This document shows positions 17,558-26,869 of a stretch of DNA of 64,000 nt, one piece after another. Both the position numbers and the translations under genes were made by a program. Below the pieces are notes generated by a model. It saw nothing but the letters and a program-made list of their open reading frames with translations. It was not told the origin of the DNA and made no database searches. Each line of letters opens with the position of its first letter. The first letter of the stretch is position 1. Origin of the DNA: JALZUV01 sp964654855 (GTDB lineage Bacteria > Pseudomonadota > Alphaproteobacteria > Rickettsiales > JALZUV01); contig CAZZJS010000001.1 of the NCBI GenBank assembly GCA_964654855.1, forward strand, positions 393,166-457,165. The letters run 5' to 3'.

Positions 17558-17566
17558 TGTGGATAA
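17558..17566 (-). promoter_or_regulatory. DnaA-box sequence upstream of carD
   Basis: TGTGGATAA, the reverse complement of the strict DnaA box TTATCCACA, lies in the intergenic region between fdxA and carD. It is an isolated site; binding is not shown. The rest of this 187-bp gap is AT-rich, with a small GGCC-TTCT-GGCC hairpin near 17450-17463 next to the carD Shine-Dalgarno. Confidence 0.5.
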
Positions 17567-17617
17567 GTTCACGAAATATTTACACTTTTATCATAATAGT
17601 GCAGCCAAATTGGGGAA

Positions 17618-17953
17618 TTAAACGTCACCTTCGCCGGATTTCTCACTGAAAAAACTCATTTTATTTGGTTTTCCATCAAATTCTTTAGCTTCAGGCAGTT
17701 CCTCTTTTTTCTGGGTGATATTAGGCCAAATTTCTGAAAATTTACGATTATGCTCAACCCAATCGATATTTTCTTCAGATTCTGGGTGGATAGCCTCTGC
17801 TGGACATTCTGGTTCACAAACACCGCAATCGATACATTCATCAGGGTTGATCACGAGCATATTTTCACCCTCGTAGAAACAATCGACTGGACAGACCTCA
17901 ACACAGTCTGTGTATTTGCAACGAATGCAGTTATCATCAACAATGAATGTCAT
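17618..17953 (-). CDS. fdxA: Seven-iron ferredoxin FdxA
   Basis: Small electron carrier with one [3Fe-4S] and one [4Fe-4S] cluster, 111 residues. Cys residues are at 9, 12, 17, 21, 25 and at 40, 43, 46, 50, the last group in ECIDCGVCEPECP. The FdxA arrangement (Cys-x7-Cys-x3-Cys-Pro) is present and the C-terminal extension of about 50 residues is the normal length. It precedes carD on the same strand. I see no clear Shine-Dalgarno. Confidence 0.96.
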   Translation of the reverse strand: MTFIVDDNCIRCKYTDCVEVCPVDCFYEGENMLVINPDECIDCGVCEPECPAEAIHPESEENIDWVEHNRKFSEIWPNITQKKEELPEAKEFDGKPNKMSFFSEKSGEGDV

Positions 17954-17992
17954 GGAGCATGCTATAGCTACAGAAGAACCCTAAATCAAGCC

Positions 17993-18409
17993 TTAGCGAC
18001 AGATTGGTTGTGGAATTCCTCCCGCCAGCACGGTGTTGATGTCAGATTGGTACTTTTGGAGTAGATTCTTGACGTTAGGCTGATCGAGTAATGGTTTTAG
18101 TTGCTTAAAACAAGTGCGTGCCGCTTTCGCTTCAGGTTGTGCTGCGTAATACTGAACTGCTTTATAAGCGCTCTTCTCATTCTTGTTCTTACAGTAGCCT
18201 TCAACTCGTTTGATCGCGTTGAGAAGCTTTGGTTCTAAGTTCTGCATTGCTTGAGGTGAGAGATATTGTGACATACAGCCTTTAAGTGCTGAAACAGCTA
18301 GTTGAATTGCAAGGGGTTGTTGCGAAACACTAGGCAGTTGCTTGGTTTCCATAGCAAAACTATGACTGCTGAGTAAGTGAAGAGAAGTAATCAGTAATAT
18401 CCAACGCAT
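17993..18409 (-). CDS. Small secreted protein with four cysteines (hypothetical)
   Basis: No family recognised. The 138 residues start with a signal peptide (MRWILLITSLHLLSSHSFA, cleavage probably after residue 19). The mature part is mostly helical and contains four Cys (in KGCMSQ, GYCKNK, RTCFKQ and PICR), which suggests two periplasmic disulfides. The last Cys is one residue from the C-terminus. It lies 39 bases upstream of fdxA on the same strand and may be co-transcribed with it. Confidence 0.75.
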   Translation of the reverse strand: MRWILLITSLHLLSSHSFAMETKQLPSVSQQPLAIQLAVSALKGCMSQYLSPQAMQNLEPKLLNAIKRVEGYCKNKNEKSAYKAVQYYAAQPEAKAARTCFKQLKPLLDQPNVKNLLQKYQSDINTVLAGGIPQPICR

Positions 18410-18452
18410 TTATTCATTCTATCATTTAAACATGAAGGGTTTATGACAAAAG

Positions 18453-18476
18453 AAAAGCCGCTGGCTAGCGGCTTTT
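18453..18476 (-). terminator. Terminator of the OmpA-like gene
   Basis: AAAAGCCGCT and AGCGGCTTTT form a perfect 10-bp stem with a 4-base loop. On the minus strand it is followed by CTTTTGTC. It lies 24 bases after the stop of the OmpA gene. Confidence 0.85.
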
Positions 18477-18499
18477 CAATGTTTGTAATCTAATCTAAA

Positions 18500-19606
18500 C
18501 TACGGATTGATAATGTAAGTCACTTCTACGCGACGGTTTTGAGGTTCTTTTACACCATCTGCTGTAGGCACGAGAAGATCTGTTTCACCACGTGCAATAG
18601 TATCCATTGCGTTTGAATTTACCCCCATATTGGCCAATTCACGTTCAACAGCATTTGCGCGACGTTGTGATAGTCCCATATTATAGTCATCACCACCAGA
18701 AGCATCTGCATGGCCAACTACTTGGATAGAAACGGCGTTACCTGCGCGAGAATCTTCCGCAGCTTGTGCTAGGATAGCACGAGCATCGCCAGTAACACGC
18801 GAATCATCAAGATCGAAGAATACGATATAAGTACGCGAAATCGGTGCGGCTACAGATTCAGGGCTTCCGGAAAAACTGCTATCAGTTGCGAAGCCACTAT
18901 CGGCAACTGTAACTGGATCATAAGCGCTATTAACAAGCTCACTTGGGCGTTGCGCTGGCGTATGACCATGTCCATCACCAGAAAGATTAACTTTCAAGCC
19001 TAGCATAATCGTGCTGCTATCATAATCGGCATCAACTTTAAGATTGTTCTCAGTTGTGAAGTTAGGGTCCGCAGCGTGGAAATACTGATAGTTCATGTAA
19101 AGATCAGCTTTACTGCTCAATGCGTAACTAACACCTGCGATACCTTGAAAGGCAGGAGTGAAGTCTGAGTCATCAAGGCGAGTTCCGCCGCTAACAGGGC
19201 CAGCTTTATCGTGACGAACTAACGCACCACCTGCACCTGCACCGATATAAGTATCGATACCGCTATCTGTTAGCTCAAGGTCAAAGAGCAAGTTAACCAT
19301 GGCGCTGTAAACTTCTGTATCGCCTGTCGCGTCAATATCGGCAATTTGGTCTGTCTTATTGGCACGATAACCGAGTTCAAGTTCATTACGGAAACCATTG
19401 CCGTATTTATAACCGATTGTACCTGTACCAACAAAGCCAGCATCATGATCAAAGTCATTATCAATGCCGTTACCGTTAATATCGTCACCATGGATGATGT
19501 TGGCACCACCGCCGACTCCAATATAAAAACCTTCTTCTTGAGCGACAGCTGGGCTGGCTAGTAAAGTGAGTGCGGATGCAGATGCGAGTAATAATTTACG
19601 GTTCAT
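18500..19606 (-). CDS. OmpA-family outer-membrane porin
   Basis: Outer-membrane beta-barrel protein tethered to peptidoglycan, 368 residues. It has a signal peptide (about 1-22, ending SPAVAQ), an N-terminal barrel domain with alternating strands and aromatic girdle residues (about 23-210), a short Ser/Pro linker (about 211-250), and a C-terminal OmpA/MotB domain (about 255-366). The latter carries VGHADASGGDDYNMGLSQRR, with the conserved Asp and Arg that bind diaminopimelate. The barrel holds an Asp-rich loop (DDINGNGIDNDFDHD) that could bind calcium. It has its own terminator and probably its own promoter after infC. Confidence 0.93.
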   Translation of the reverse strand: MNRKLLLASASALTLLASPAVAQEEGFYIGVGGGANIIHGDDINGNGIDNDFDHDAGFVGTGTIGYKYGNGFRNELELGYRANKTDQIADIDATGDTEVYSAMVNLLFDLELTDSGIDTYIGAGAGGALVRHDKAGPVSGGTRLDDSDFTPAFQGIAGVSYALSSKADLYMNYQYFHAADPNFTTENNLKVDADYDSSTIMLGLKVNLSGDGHGHTPAQRPSELVNSAYDPVTVADSGFATDSSFSGSPESVAAPISRTYIVFFDLDDSRVTGDARAILAQAAEDSRAGNAVSIQVVGHADASGGDDYNMGLSQRRANAVERELANMGVNSNAMDTIARGETDLLVPTADGVKEPQNRRVEVTYIINP

Positions 19607-19744
19607 GGCTTTCCCAATAACGTTGTTGTTTCAATAATAAGTTAATTCATTGCAAGGTTTAGAGGCAATTGAGAATCATCTCAACCCTTAAAGATACCTA
19701 ATCTTTGTAAAAACTGCGTTGCGCTTATGCACCATTTGGGAGCA

Positions 19745-20272
19745 TTAGGAAATCGGAGCTAGAATCATTACCGCTTGGCGACCTTCCATCTTCGGTTGCG
19801 TTTCAATACGAGCCTTTTCTGCTGCTTCTGCTTTGACGCGATCCAGTACTTCCATTCCCAAATGTTGGTGTGCCATTTCACGCCCACGAAAACGTAGAGT
19901 AATCTTTACTTTATCGCCATTATCCAGAAACTTATGCATTTGCTTCATTTTAATGCCAAGGTCATGGTCATCAATGCCTGGGCGGATTTTAATCTCTTTC
20001 AAGTGAATGATTTTTTGTTTCTTGCGCGCTTCGTTAGCTTTTTTCTGCGCTTCATATTTATATTTACCGTAATCAAGTATTTTACAGACAGGAGGTTCCG
20101 CGTTAGGGGAGACTTCAACAAGATCTAAGCCAGCTTCACGCGCACGTTTAAGTGCATCTTCAATAGGAACAACGCCCACCATTTCACCGGTTGCGCCGAC
20201 GAGTCTTACTTTCTCGGAGGATATCCTTCCATTTACCCGAGGACCCATATCTTTTTTGTTGTTATATGCCAT
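19745..20272 (-). CDS. infC: Translation initiation factor IF-3
   Basis: Prevents premature 70S joining and checks initiator tRNA; 175 residues. The N-domain has VNGRISSEKVRLVGATGEMVGV, then DLVEVSPNAEPPVCKILDYGKYKYE, a basic linker (KKANEARKKQK) and the C-domain with IKIRPGIDDHDLGIKMKQ and RFRGREMAHQ. The ATG start at 20272 has AAGGAAA upstream; the rare AUU start of enteric infC is not needed here. It lies 36 bases after thrS. The usual rpmI-rplT partners do not follow. Confidence 0.98.
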   Translation of the reverse strand: MAYNNKKDMGPRVNGRISSEKVRLVGATGEMVGVVPIEDALKRAREAGLDLVEVSPNAEPPVCKILDYGKYKYEAQKKANEARKKQKIIHLKEIKIRPGIDDHDLGIKMKQMHKFLDNGDKVKITLRFRGREMAHQHLGMEVLDRVKAEAAEKARIETQPKMEGRQAVMILAPIS

Positions 20273-20308
20273 GTATTTCCTTGTATCAGTTAAACGTTAA
20301 ATAAGTCT

Positions 20309-22300
20309 TTAGATGGTTTCATCGCTATGGGAAGGTGGTTTTGTTTCTTCCACAAATTTTGCAATTGCTTCTTCTAGTGATATCACTTTTTGTCCTTGTT
20401 GGCCAAGCGTACGAATTGAAACGCTTTGCTCTTCTTTTTCGCGATTCCCCACGGCGATGATGTACGGAATTTTTTGATTCGAATATTCGCGTACTTTATA
20501 ATTAATCTTCTCGCTGGTCAGGTCAGCTTGGGTGCTGATACCGGCAGCGTTTAGTTTATCGGTCACTTCTTGCGCGTAATCATCCACTTCATTGGTGATC
20601 GGTGCGACGACTACTTGCGCAGGTGAGAGCCAGAATGGGAATTTACCCGCATATTCTTCAATCAAAATGCCGATGAAGCGTTCTAGCGATCCTAATATAG
20701 CGCGGTGAAGCATCACTGGGCGGTGCTTCTCATTATCTTTACCGATATAATTGGCGTCTAAGCGGTCAGGGAGTACGAAATCCACCTGAAACGTGCCGCA
20801 TTGCCAGTCACGGCCAATCGCATCACGTAGAACGAATTCTAGCTTAGGGCCGTAAAACGCACCTTCACCGGGATTCATCGTATATTCTAAGTCGGTGGCT
20901 TCCACCGCTTCGCGTAAAGAGCTTTCAGCCTTATCCCACACAGCATCTGTACCCGCACGAGTTTCGGGGCGGTCAGAGAATTTGACGGTCACTTCTTCAA
21001 AGCCGAAATCTTTATAGATAGATTTTAGCAAGTTACAGAAGGAGATCGTTTCCTCGGTAATTTGATCTTCGGTACAGAAGATATGTGCATCATCCTGCGT
21101 AAAGCCGCGCACGCGCATCAGGCCGTGCAGGGCGCCGGATGGTTCGTTACGGTGACAGGTGCCAAACTCTGCCATACGCAAGGGTAGGTCGCGGTAGCTT
21201 TTGATGCCTTGATTGAAGATTTGTACGTGACATGGGCAGTTCATCGGCTTCATGGCGAGTGTGCGTTCTTCATCCGATTCTGACGTGAACATATTCTCGC
21301 GGAATTTATCCCAGTGGCCTGATTCTTCCCAGAGGCGGCGATCTACCAGCATGGGCGTATTTACTTCCTGATAGCCTGCGGTACGTAAGCGTCCACGTAC
21401 ATAATCTTGAATCTTACGGTAAATTGCCCAGCCTTTATCATGCCAGAACGGGATACCAGTTGCTTCCTCTTGCAGGTGAAATAAGTCTAGCTCCTTACCC
21501 AATTTACGATGGTCGCGCTTATTAGCTTCTTCAAGGCGTAGAAGATATTTTTTTAAGTCTTTTGAGCTAGGCCAAGCAGTGCCGTAAATGCGTTGAAGTT
21601 GCTTATTTTTACTATCACCACGCCAATAAGCACCTGCTACTTTGAGTAGCTTAAAAGCGGATGGGATTTTAGTGAGTTGTGTAATATGCGGTCCACGACA
21701 TAAATCGATAAATGCATCATCACCTTCGCCTTGGCGGTAGAGCGAGATTTTTCCAATCTCGGTCGTGTCATCTTCAGCCGCGCCTTTGATGAGTTCGGCT
21801 TTATAGCTCTCGCCGCGAGATTCAAACATCGCAATGGCTTCAGCACGATCCCACATTTCGCGAGCCACAGGTGCCTCAGTGCCAATAATCTCAGCCATCT
21901 TCGCTTCAATCTTTGCGAAATCGTCCGTGCTGATATTATAGTCCAGATCAACATCGTAATAGAAGCCATCATCAATAGTGGGGCCGATGGCGAGTTTCGC
22001 ATCTGGCCAGAGTTGCTTGACCGCCTTTGCGAGTACTTGCGCTGTCACGCTATGACGCATGATCTCTAGGCCTTCTTCATCACGAAGGGTCAAAAGGTGA
22101 ATTTTATCACCATTTTGCAGAGGTTCAGAAAGGTCACGCTGTATGCCGTTCACCTTCATGGCGATAGCCGCTTTGGCTAGGCCCGCACCAATAGATTCCG
22201 CTACTTGCTGCCCAGTAGGCGCAGTATCAAACTCTTTGTGAGATCCGTCGGGGAGGGTAATGCTAACCATACCAGAATTGTTCTGCGCGTGTGCAGACAT
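20309..22300 (-). CDS. thrS: Threonyl-tRNA synthetase
   Basis: Class II aminoacyl-tRNA synthetase, 663 residues. Domains are TGS (about 13-72), the editing domain (SAD region with LCRGPHI, i.e. the Cys-Arg-Gly-Pro-His zinc/editing motif), the catalytic core with motif 1, motif 2 (TCHRNEPSGALHGLMRVRGF) and motif 3, and the anticodon-binding C-terminal domain. Zinc ligands appear in MNCPCHVQIF. The N-terminus has a short extension before the TGS domain; an in-frame ATG at 22270 is an alternative start. It is co-directional with infC. Confidence 0.98.
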   Translation of the reverse strand: MSAHAQNNSGMVSITLPDGSHKEFDTAPTGQQVAESIGAGLAKAAIAMKVNGIQRDLSEPLQNGDKIHLLTLRDEEGLEIMRHSVTAQVLAKAVKQLWPDAKLAIGPTIDDGFYYDVDLDYNISTDDFAKIEAKMAEIIGTEAPVAREMWDRAEAIAMFESRGESYKAELIKGAAEDDTTEIGKISLYRQGEGDDAFIDLCRGPHITQLTKIPSAFKLLKVAGAYWRGDSKNKQLQRIYGTAWPSSKDLKKYLLRLEEANKRDHRKLGKELDLFHLQEEATGIPFWHDKGWAIYRKIQDYVRGRLRTAGYQEVNTPMLVDRRLWEESGHWDKFRENMFTSESDEERTLAMKPMNCPCHVQIFNQGIKSYRDLPLRMAEFGTCHRNEPSGALHGLMRVRGFTQDDAHIFCTEDQITEETISFCNLLKSIYKDFGFEEVTVKFSDRPETRAGTDAVWDKAESSLREAVEATDLEYTMNPGEGAFYGPKLEFVLRDAIGRDWQCGTFQVDFVLPDRLDANYIGKDNEKHRPVMLHRAILGSLERFIGILIEEYAGKFPFWLSPAQVVVAPITNEVDDYAQEVTDKLNAAGISTQADLTSEKINYKVREYSNQKIPYIIAVGNREKEEQSVSIRTLGQQGQKVISLEEAIAKFVEETKPPSHSDETI

Positions 22301-22425
22301 TAGGATGCGGTCATGAGGCGTATTTTATTCATGTCCGCAATGTAAAACTGCGGCTTACAGAGTCAAGCATTAGTTTACATATCACCGTTAACGAATAGTT
22401 AGGTTTTTCTTCTTATGATACATGC

Positions 22426-22779
22426 ATGAGACCATTAATCACACGAACGTATAGAAAAGGGGATGTTCTCTTCCGCGAAGGGGAGGGGCCTGGGCCAGCT
22501 TTCCTTATCATCAGTGGCAAGGTGGGGGTTACTGCAGGAGGTGAGCCCGGAACTGAAGTTGCCATTATCGGAGAAAATGGAATTGTTGGTGAGATGTCTA
22601 TTATTGATGACTCGCCACGCTCTGCAACAGTCACCGCAGCAGAAGAACTAACTTGCTATGTGATTGACCGCATTAGGTTTCATGAGCTATTTGAGGGCGC
22701 GCACCCTATTGCGAAAAAACTATTCGAGATTCAAACCCAGCGTTTACGTAAGGCTACAAAACAGCTAACCTCTTCCTAA
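22426..22779 (+). CDS. Stand-alone cyclic-nucleotide-binding domain protein
   Basis: A 117-residue protein that is little more than one CNB (Crp/cAMP-binding) domain. The pattern is YRKGDVLFREGEGPGPAFLI, then GEMSIIDDSPRSATVTA, matching the phosphate-binding cassette with its Arg, followed by a C-terminal helix. There is no DNA-binding or catalytic domain, so it should act by binding a partner or simply sensing a nucleotide. It is divergent from thrS. Its 3' end overlaps the convergent glycosyltransferase by 15 bp. Confidence 0.85.
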   Translation: MRPLITRTYRKGDVLFREGEGPGPAFLIISGKVGVTAGGEPGTEVAIIGENGIVGEMSIIDDSPRSATVTAAEELTCYVIDRIRFHELFEGAHPIAKKLFEIQTQRLRKATKQLTSS

Positions 22780-23556
22780 GGCTTCTTTTTTATAAAATTC
22801 ACGGGTTTTGGCTAAACGCATGGTACGCCAGAAGGCATAAAAGAGTGAGTGGACAAATCCTTCCGGGCCAAAACGCCAATAGCCGCGCCCAAAATAAGCT
22901 TTAGGAAACATCACAAATGGTTCCAGCACTAAACGTAAGGCGCTTACTTTCTTTCCACGAGCAACATTATCTTTGGCTTGTTGGCCAGAGTAAAAATTCA
23001 TTTTCTCATTCATGTGAGCGTAGTTACGAAAGCCTGAATGATGGATCGGAGCCTCTATCCGCACCGTTGACAGGGAATCGGTTTTGTCGATGACTGAGTC
23101 GTGGACGATACTCTCTTTAAAGCCCGCCTTGTCTTTAGGATAGAGACGAACGAAAAATCCGGAAGGGGAGAATTTACGCGGTTTATCCTCAAAAGGAAAA
23201 ACCATGGTATTACGGATTGCATAAAGCGCATCCTTTGGCTCGCCATCAGCAAACAGTGCTTTTATATGCTCCACTAGCGCTGGTGAACAGGCTTCATCCG
23301 CATCTAAATTTAATACCCAGCGGTTCTTACAGAGGTTTTCGCAAAAGACTTTTTGCGGTCCATAACCGGGCCATTCGTTAAATAAAACCTGAGAGGCGCC
23401 GAGATCCTTCGCCTTATCCATCGTGCCATCGGTGGAGCCGCTATCGACCACAATTAGCTCATCCACCCAGTCTTTAGTCGACTCAATCGGCAAATGAATG
23501 CGATCAGCTTCATTCTTGCAAATGATGAAAACGGAGAGAGGTAATTTTTTGCTCAT
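22765..23556 (-). CDS. Family 2 glycosyltransferase (WaaE/LgtF-like)
   Basis: GT-A glycosyltransferase of 263 residues, likely adding a sugar to the lipopolysaccharide inner core. Motifs are LSVFIICKNEADRI, ELIVVDSGSTDGT, LNLDADEACSP (DxD) and the family's IHHSGFRNYAHMNEKMNFY. There are no membrane helices beyond a hydrophobic C-terminal patch. The length and motif order match the LgtF/KdtX-type enzymes. The sugar and acceptor cannot be told from sequence. It faces recG divergently with a 47-bp gap. Confidence 0.88.
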   Translation of the reverse strand: MSKKLPLSVFIICKNEADRIHLPIESTKDWVDELIVVDSGSTDGTMDKAKDLGASQVLFNEWPGYGPQKVFCENLCKNRWVLNLDADEACSPALVEHIKALFADGEPKDALYAIRNTMVFPFEDKPRKFSPSGFFVRLYPKDKAGFKESIVHDSVIDKTDSLSTVRIEAPIHHSGFRNYAHMNEKMNFYSGQQAKDNVARGKKVSALRLVLEPFVMFPKAYFGRGYWRFGPEGFVHSLFYAFWRTMRLAKTREFYKKEALGRG

Positions 23557-23603
23557 GCATGTTTCCTAATGGTTTTCATTGATAAAATCACTATGAAAGA
23601 AGG

Positions 23604-25712
23604 ATGCGTCCTGCTGAATTAGATAACTGGTTTTTTAATCTACGCCATTTAAAGGGCGTGGGAGAGAAAACTTACGAGCAGCTTCAGCAGTTATTGAAGC
23701 GTGAGACCCCATCTGTGCGCGATATGTTGATGCATCTACCAGTCGATGTGGTGGATCGCTCGATGACTAGCCATATTACGGATGAATCTGAAGGGCAGGT
23801 GGTGACGCTGCAATTAGTAGTTGATAAGCATTACGCCGCGCCGCGTGGCCGAAGGCGGGTGCCGTATCGGATTGCATGCCATAATGAACAAATCTCGCTG
23901 AATCTGATTTTCTTTAATGCGAAGGGAGATTATCTGAGCCGTACCTTCCCTGAAGGCCAAGTGCGTTTGGTTTCAGGTAAGTTGGAGCAAGGTAAGCAAG
24001 GTTGGCAGATTGTACATCCGCAAATGGTCGCTCGCCCTGAGCAAGAAGAGAAGGTTGCGAAGCTGGAGCCAATCTATCCGCTGACACAGGGGCTACATCA
24101 CCGCAAGTTGCTAGAATTGATGAGCCAGTCTATTGCACAAGTGAGTAAGATACCCGAATGGCTCGATCCGGAATGGAAAAAGAGTCAGGGGTGGCGCTGT
24201 TTTTACCGTAGTCTCCGTTTGATTCATGAACCTGAGAATCGCGAAGATATCAGCAGCAATGGCCCTTATTACCAACGCCTTATTTACGATGAACTCCTTG
24301 CCAGTCAACTCACCTTAGCATTGGTGCGTGAGAAGATGCAGCGCAGTGCCTATGCGCCCAAAGTTGCGCCACAAGGAACGTTACGCCAGCAATTGATCAA
24401 GAGTTTGCCCTTTACACTCACGGGTGGGCAGCAAGAGGTTCTAGGCGATATTGATAGCGATATGGCGAGTGGCAAACGAATGCTTCGCCTGCTGCAGGGC
24501 GATGTAGGTAGCGGCAAAACCGTAGTCGCATTGGCGGCTATGTTGGCGGTTGTTGAAGCGGGTGGACAAGCCGCATTAATGGTACCAACGGAAATTCTGG
24601 GGCGTCAGCACCTTGCAGCCTTTCAAAAGATTTTGGAGCCATTAGGTGTGTCAGTGGCATTGCTTTCTGGCTCCTGCGAACCAGTGGAGCGTGCGCGAGT
24701 GATGGCGCAGATGGAAAGCGGTGAGCTACCGATTGTGATTGGAACTCATGCGGTCTTTCAAGATTCCGTAAAATTCAAAAACCTCATGCTTGCTGTGGTG
24801 GATGAGCAGCATCGTTTTGGGGTGAATCAACGGCTTAAATTGGCGGATAAAGGGCAGGGTACGCATATGTTGCTAATGTCTGCTACGCCGATTCCGCGTA
24901 GTCTCACCATGACGTTATTTGGCGATATGGATGTATCGATCCTGCGTGAAAAGCCAGCTGGTAGGCAGGAGATTAAAACCAGTGCGATGCCGCTCGCCCG
25001 TTATGAGCAAGTGATGCAATCGGTTGAGCAAGCCTTACAACGGGGTGAGAAAATCTATTGGATATGCCCGCTTGTCGAAGGCTCGGAAGAGATGGATGAT
25101 GATTTAGCGGCGGCGGTTGAGCGCCATCGCGAATTTGCTATGCGATTTGGTAAGCTTACCAATGTGACCCTTGTGCATGGCCGCATTAAAGGTGAAGAAC
25201 GCGAGATTGAGATGCAGCGTTTTGCCATTGGTGAGTCTCGACTTCTTGTTGCGACGACGGTGGTGGAAGTCGGCGTCGATGTACCGGATGCGACGATTAT
25301 GATAATTGAACATGCAGAACGTTTTGGTCTCGCACAACTGCATCAGCTACGTGGGCGCGCGGGACGAAGTGATAAAGCCTCGAGCTGCTTACTCCTTTAT
25401 GCGGATAAAGTCGGTGAAACTAGCCGCGAGCGCCTGAAGGTAATGCGCGAAAGTAATGATGGCTTTTATCTGGCGGAAGAAGATTTACGCTTACGTGGAA
25501 GTGGTGAGATATTGGGTACACGTCAAAGTGGCTTGCCGAGTTTCCATTTTGCCGAGCTGCCGCGCGATCAAGTGCTACTCAAAGCCGCGCGTGACGAAGT
25601 AAAACTGATTTTACATAGCGATATGGACTTAGAGAGTGAGCGCGGGCAGCGTTTACGAATGTTGCTCTACTTGTTTGGACAAGACGAAAAATTACGCTTC
25701 TTTAAGAGCTAG
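23604..25712 (+). CDS. recG: ATP-dependent DNA helicase RecG
   Basis: Branch-migration helicase for stalled replication forks, 702 residues. The N-terminal wedge/OB domain (about 1-240) precedes the helicase core: Walker A GDVGSGKT (about 298-305), DEQHRFGV (motif II, DEQH as in RecG), SATPIPRSL (motif III), and the C-terminal motifs TTVVEVGVDVPDA and HQLRGRAGRS. The length is normal. It starts MRPAELDNWF with AAGGATG context. The 3' end overlaps the convergent lpxB by 11 bp, with no room for a terminator. Confidence 0.97.
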   Translation: MRPAELDNWFFNLRHLKGVGEKTYEQLQQLLKRETPSVRDMLMHLPVDVVDRSMTSHITDESEGQVVTLQLVVDKHYAAPRGRRRVPYRIACHNEQISLNLIFFNAKGDYLSRTFPEGQVRLVSGKLEQGKQGWQIVHPQMVARPEQEEKVAKLEPIYPLTQGLHHRKLLELMSQSIAQVSKIPEWLDPEWKKSQGWRCFYRSLRLIHEPENREDISSNGPYYQRLIYDELLASQLTLALVREKMQRSAYAPKVAPQGTLRQQLIKSLPFTLTGGQQEVLGDIDSDMASGKRMLRLLQGDVGSGKTVVALAAMLAVVEAGGQAALMVPTEILGRQHLAAFQKILEPLGVSVALLSGSCEPVERARVMAQMESGELPIVIGTHAVFQDSVKFKNLMLAVVDEQHRFGVNQRLKLADKGQGTHMLLMSATPIPRSLTMTLFGDMDVSILREKPAGRQEIKTSAMPLARYEQVMQSVEQALQRGEKIYWICPLVEGSEEMDDDLAAAVERHREFAMRFGKLTNVTLVHGRIKGEEREIEMQRFAIGESRLLVATTVVEVGVDVPDATIMIIEHAERFGLAQLHQLRGRAGRSDKASSCLLLYADKVGETSRERLKVMRESNDGFYLAEEDLRLRGSGEILGTRQSGLPSFHFAELPRDQVLLKAARDEVKLILHSDMDLESERGQRLRMLLYLFGQDEKLRFFKS

Positions 25713-26868
25713 CGATCTCGAGCACTTCTTCCGCTGCAAGTTGCGACGGTGCTTTGCTATTCTCTGGAATCAACATGCCCAGCGCATACTGGGCTTCTTC
25801 CACCTGCTTATCGCCGACCTCATGGTCAGCTAGGAATGTCGTAAGTTTTTTCGCGAGCTTATCAGGGTGGCATCTCTCTTGGAGTAATTCAGGGATAGCC
25901 TCGCGATTGAGCAATAGATTGACGAGGCTGACGAATTTCACCTTAATCATACGGCGCAATAGCCAAGCGGTGATGGCTGAGACGCGATAGGTGACGACCA
26001 TCGGCACACGCGCGCAAGCAAGTTCTAATGTGATAGTGCCAGATTTTACCAGCGCGACAGTGGCTGCGGCGAAAGCATCATGCTTTTCATCTTGTTCGGT
26101 TACGATAATAGGTTGCCCCGGCCATTCTTCCAGATCATCTTGAATCTCATGTTCCATATTTTTAGGTACAATCAACACTTCGGTTAAGCCGCCGTAACGC
26201 GCCGTAAGTAGTTCCAATGTTTGTTGGAAAATAGACAGATGGCGACGGATTTCAGTAGGGCGACTGCCGGGCAGTAGTAAGATGACTTGCGCACCAGGCA
26301 AAATGCCATGCTTCTCCCGAAATGCTTCACCATCAGCACGGGTATAGTCATCTTCCAACACGGGGTGGCCGATGAAGCTGGTGGATAGACCTTCTTTCTC
26401 AAAATAAGGTGGCTCGAATGGCAGAAGAACGAGGAGCTTATCGAATAGTTTCGCAATCTTTGCAGCCCGTTTGGGTTTGTAAGCCCATACGGTAGGCGCG
26501 ACATAATGCACGAATTTGATGTTATCGGTTTTGCCAGATTCACGTAGCTGTTTCACCAAGCGAAAGTTAAAACCGGGAGAATCAATAGTGACGACGACAT
26601 TAGGTTGCTTAGCGATAATATCTTCAGCCATTTGGCGCATACGACGTTTCAGCTTGCGGATATGCGGAAGCACTTCAGCAAAGCCCATGAGGGATAGTTC
26701 TTTAAAATCAAAAAGTGAATCTAAACCTTGTGCCATCATTTTAGGGCCGCCAAGGCCAGAAAACGTAACCTGAGGGTTAAGCCTTTTAAGCGCCACCATC
26801 ATCTTACCGCCGAGCAAATCACCAGAGGCTTCCCCTGCGATGAGATAGACATGTGGAGCTTTGGTCAT
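25702..26868 (-). CDS. lpxB: Lipid-A-disaccharide synthase
   Basis: Joins UDP-2,3-diacylglucosamine and lipid X to form the lipid A disaccharide at the inner-membrane surface. The 388 residues show IAGEASGDLLGGKMM at the N-terminus, KFVHYVAPTVWAYKP, FIGHPVLED, LLLPGSRPTEIRRHL and the SGTITLELACARVPMVVTY motif. It is the last gene of the pyrH-to-lpxB cluster and starts one base after lpxI ends, so it is probably translationally coupled. Confidence 0.98.
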   Translation of the reverse strand: MTKAPHVYLIAGEASGDLLGGKMMVALKRLNPQVTFSGLGGPKMMAQGLDSLFDFKELSLMGFAEVLPHIRKLKRRMRQMAEDIIAKQPNVVVTIDSPGFNFRLVKQLRESGKTDNIKFVHYVAPTVWAYKPKRAAKIAKLFDKLLVLLPFEPPYFEKEGLSTSFIGHPVLEDDYTRADGEAFREKHGILPGAQVILLLPGSRPTEIRRHLSIFQQTLELLTARYGGLTEVLIVPKNMEHEIQDDLEEWPGQPIIVTEQDEKHDAFAAATVALVKSGTITLELACARVPMVVTYRVSAITAWLLRRMIKVKFVSLVNLLLNREAIPELLQERCHPDKLAKKLTTFLADHEVGDKQVEEAQYALGMLIPENSKAPSQLAAEEVLEIASS

Positions 26869-26869
26869 G

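Noticed and set aside
19672..19705. Hairpin AAAGAT...ATCTTT after infC considered as a terminator.
   Set aside because: The stem is weak and AT-only in part and no T run follows on the minus strand.
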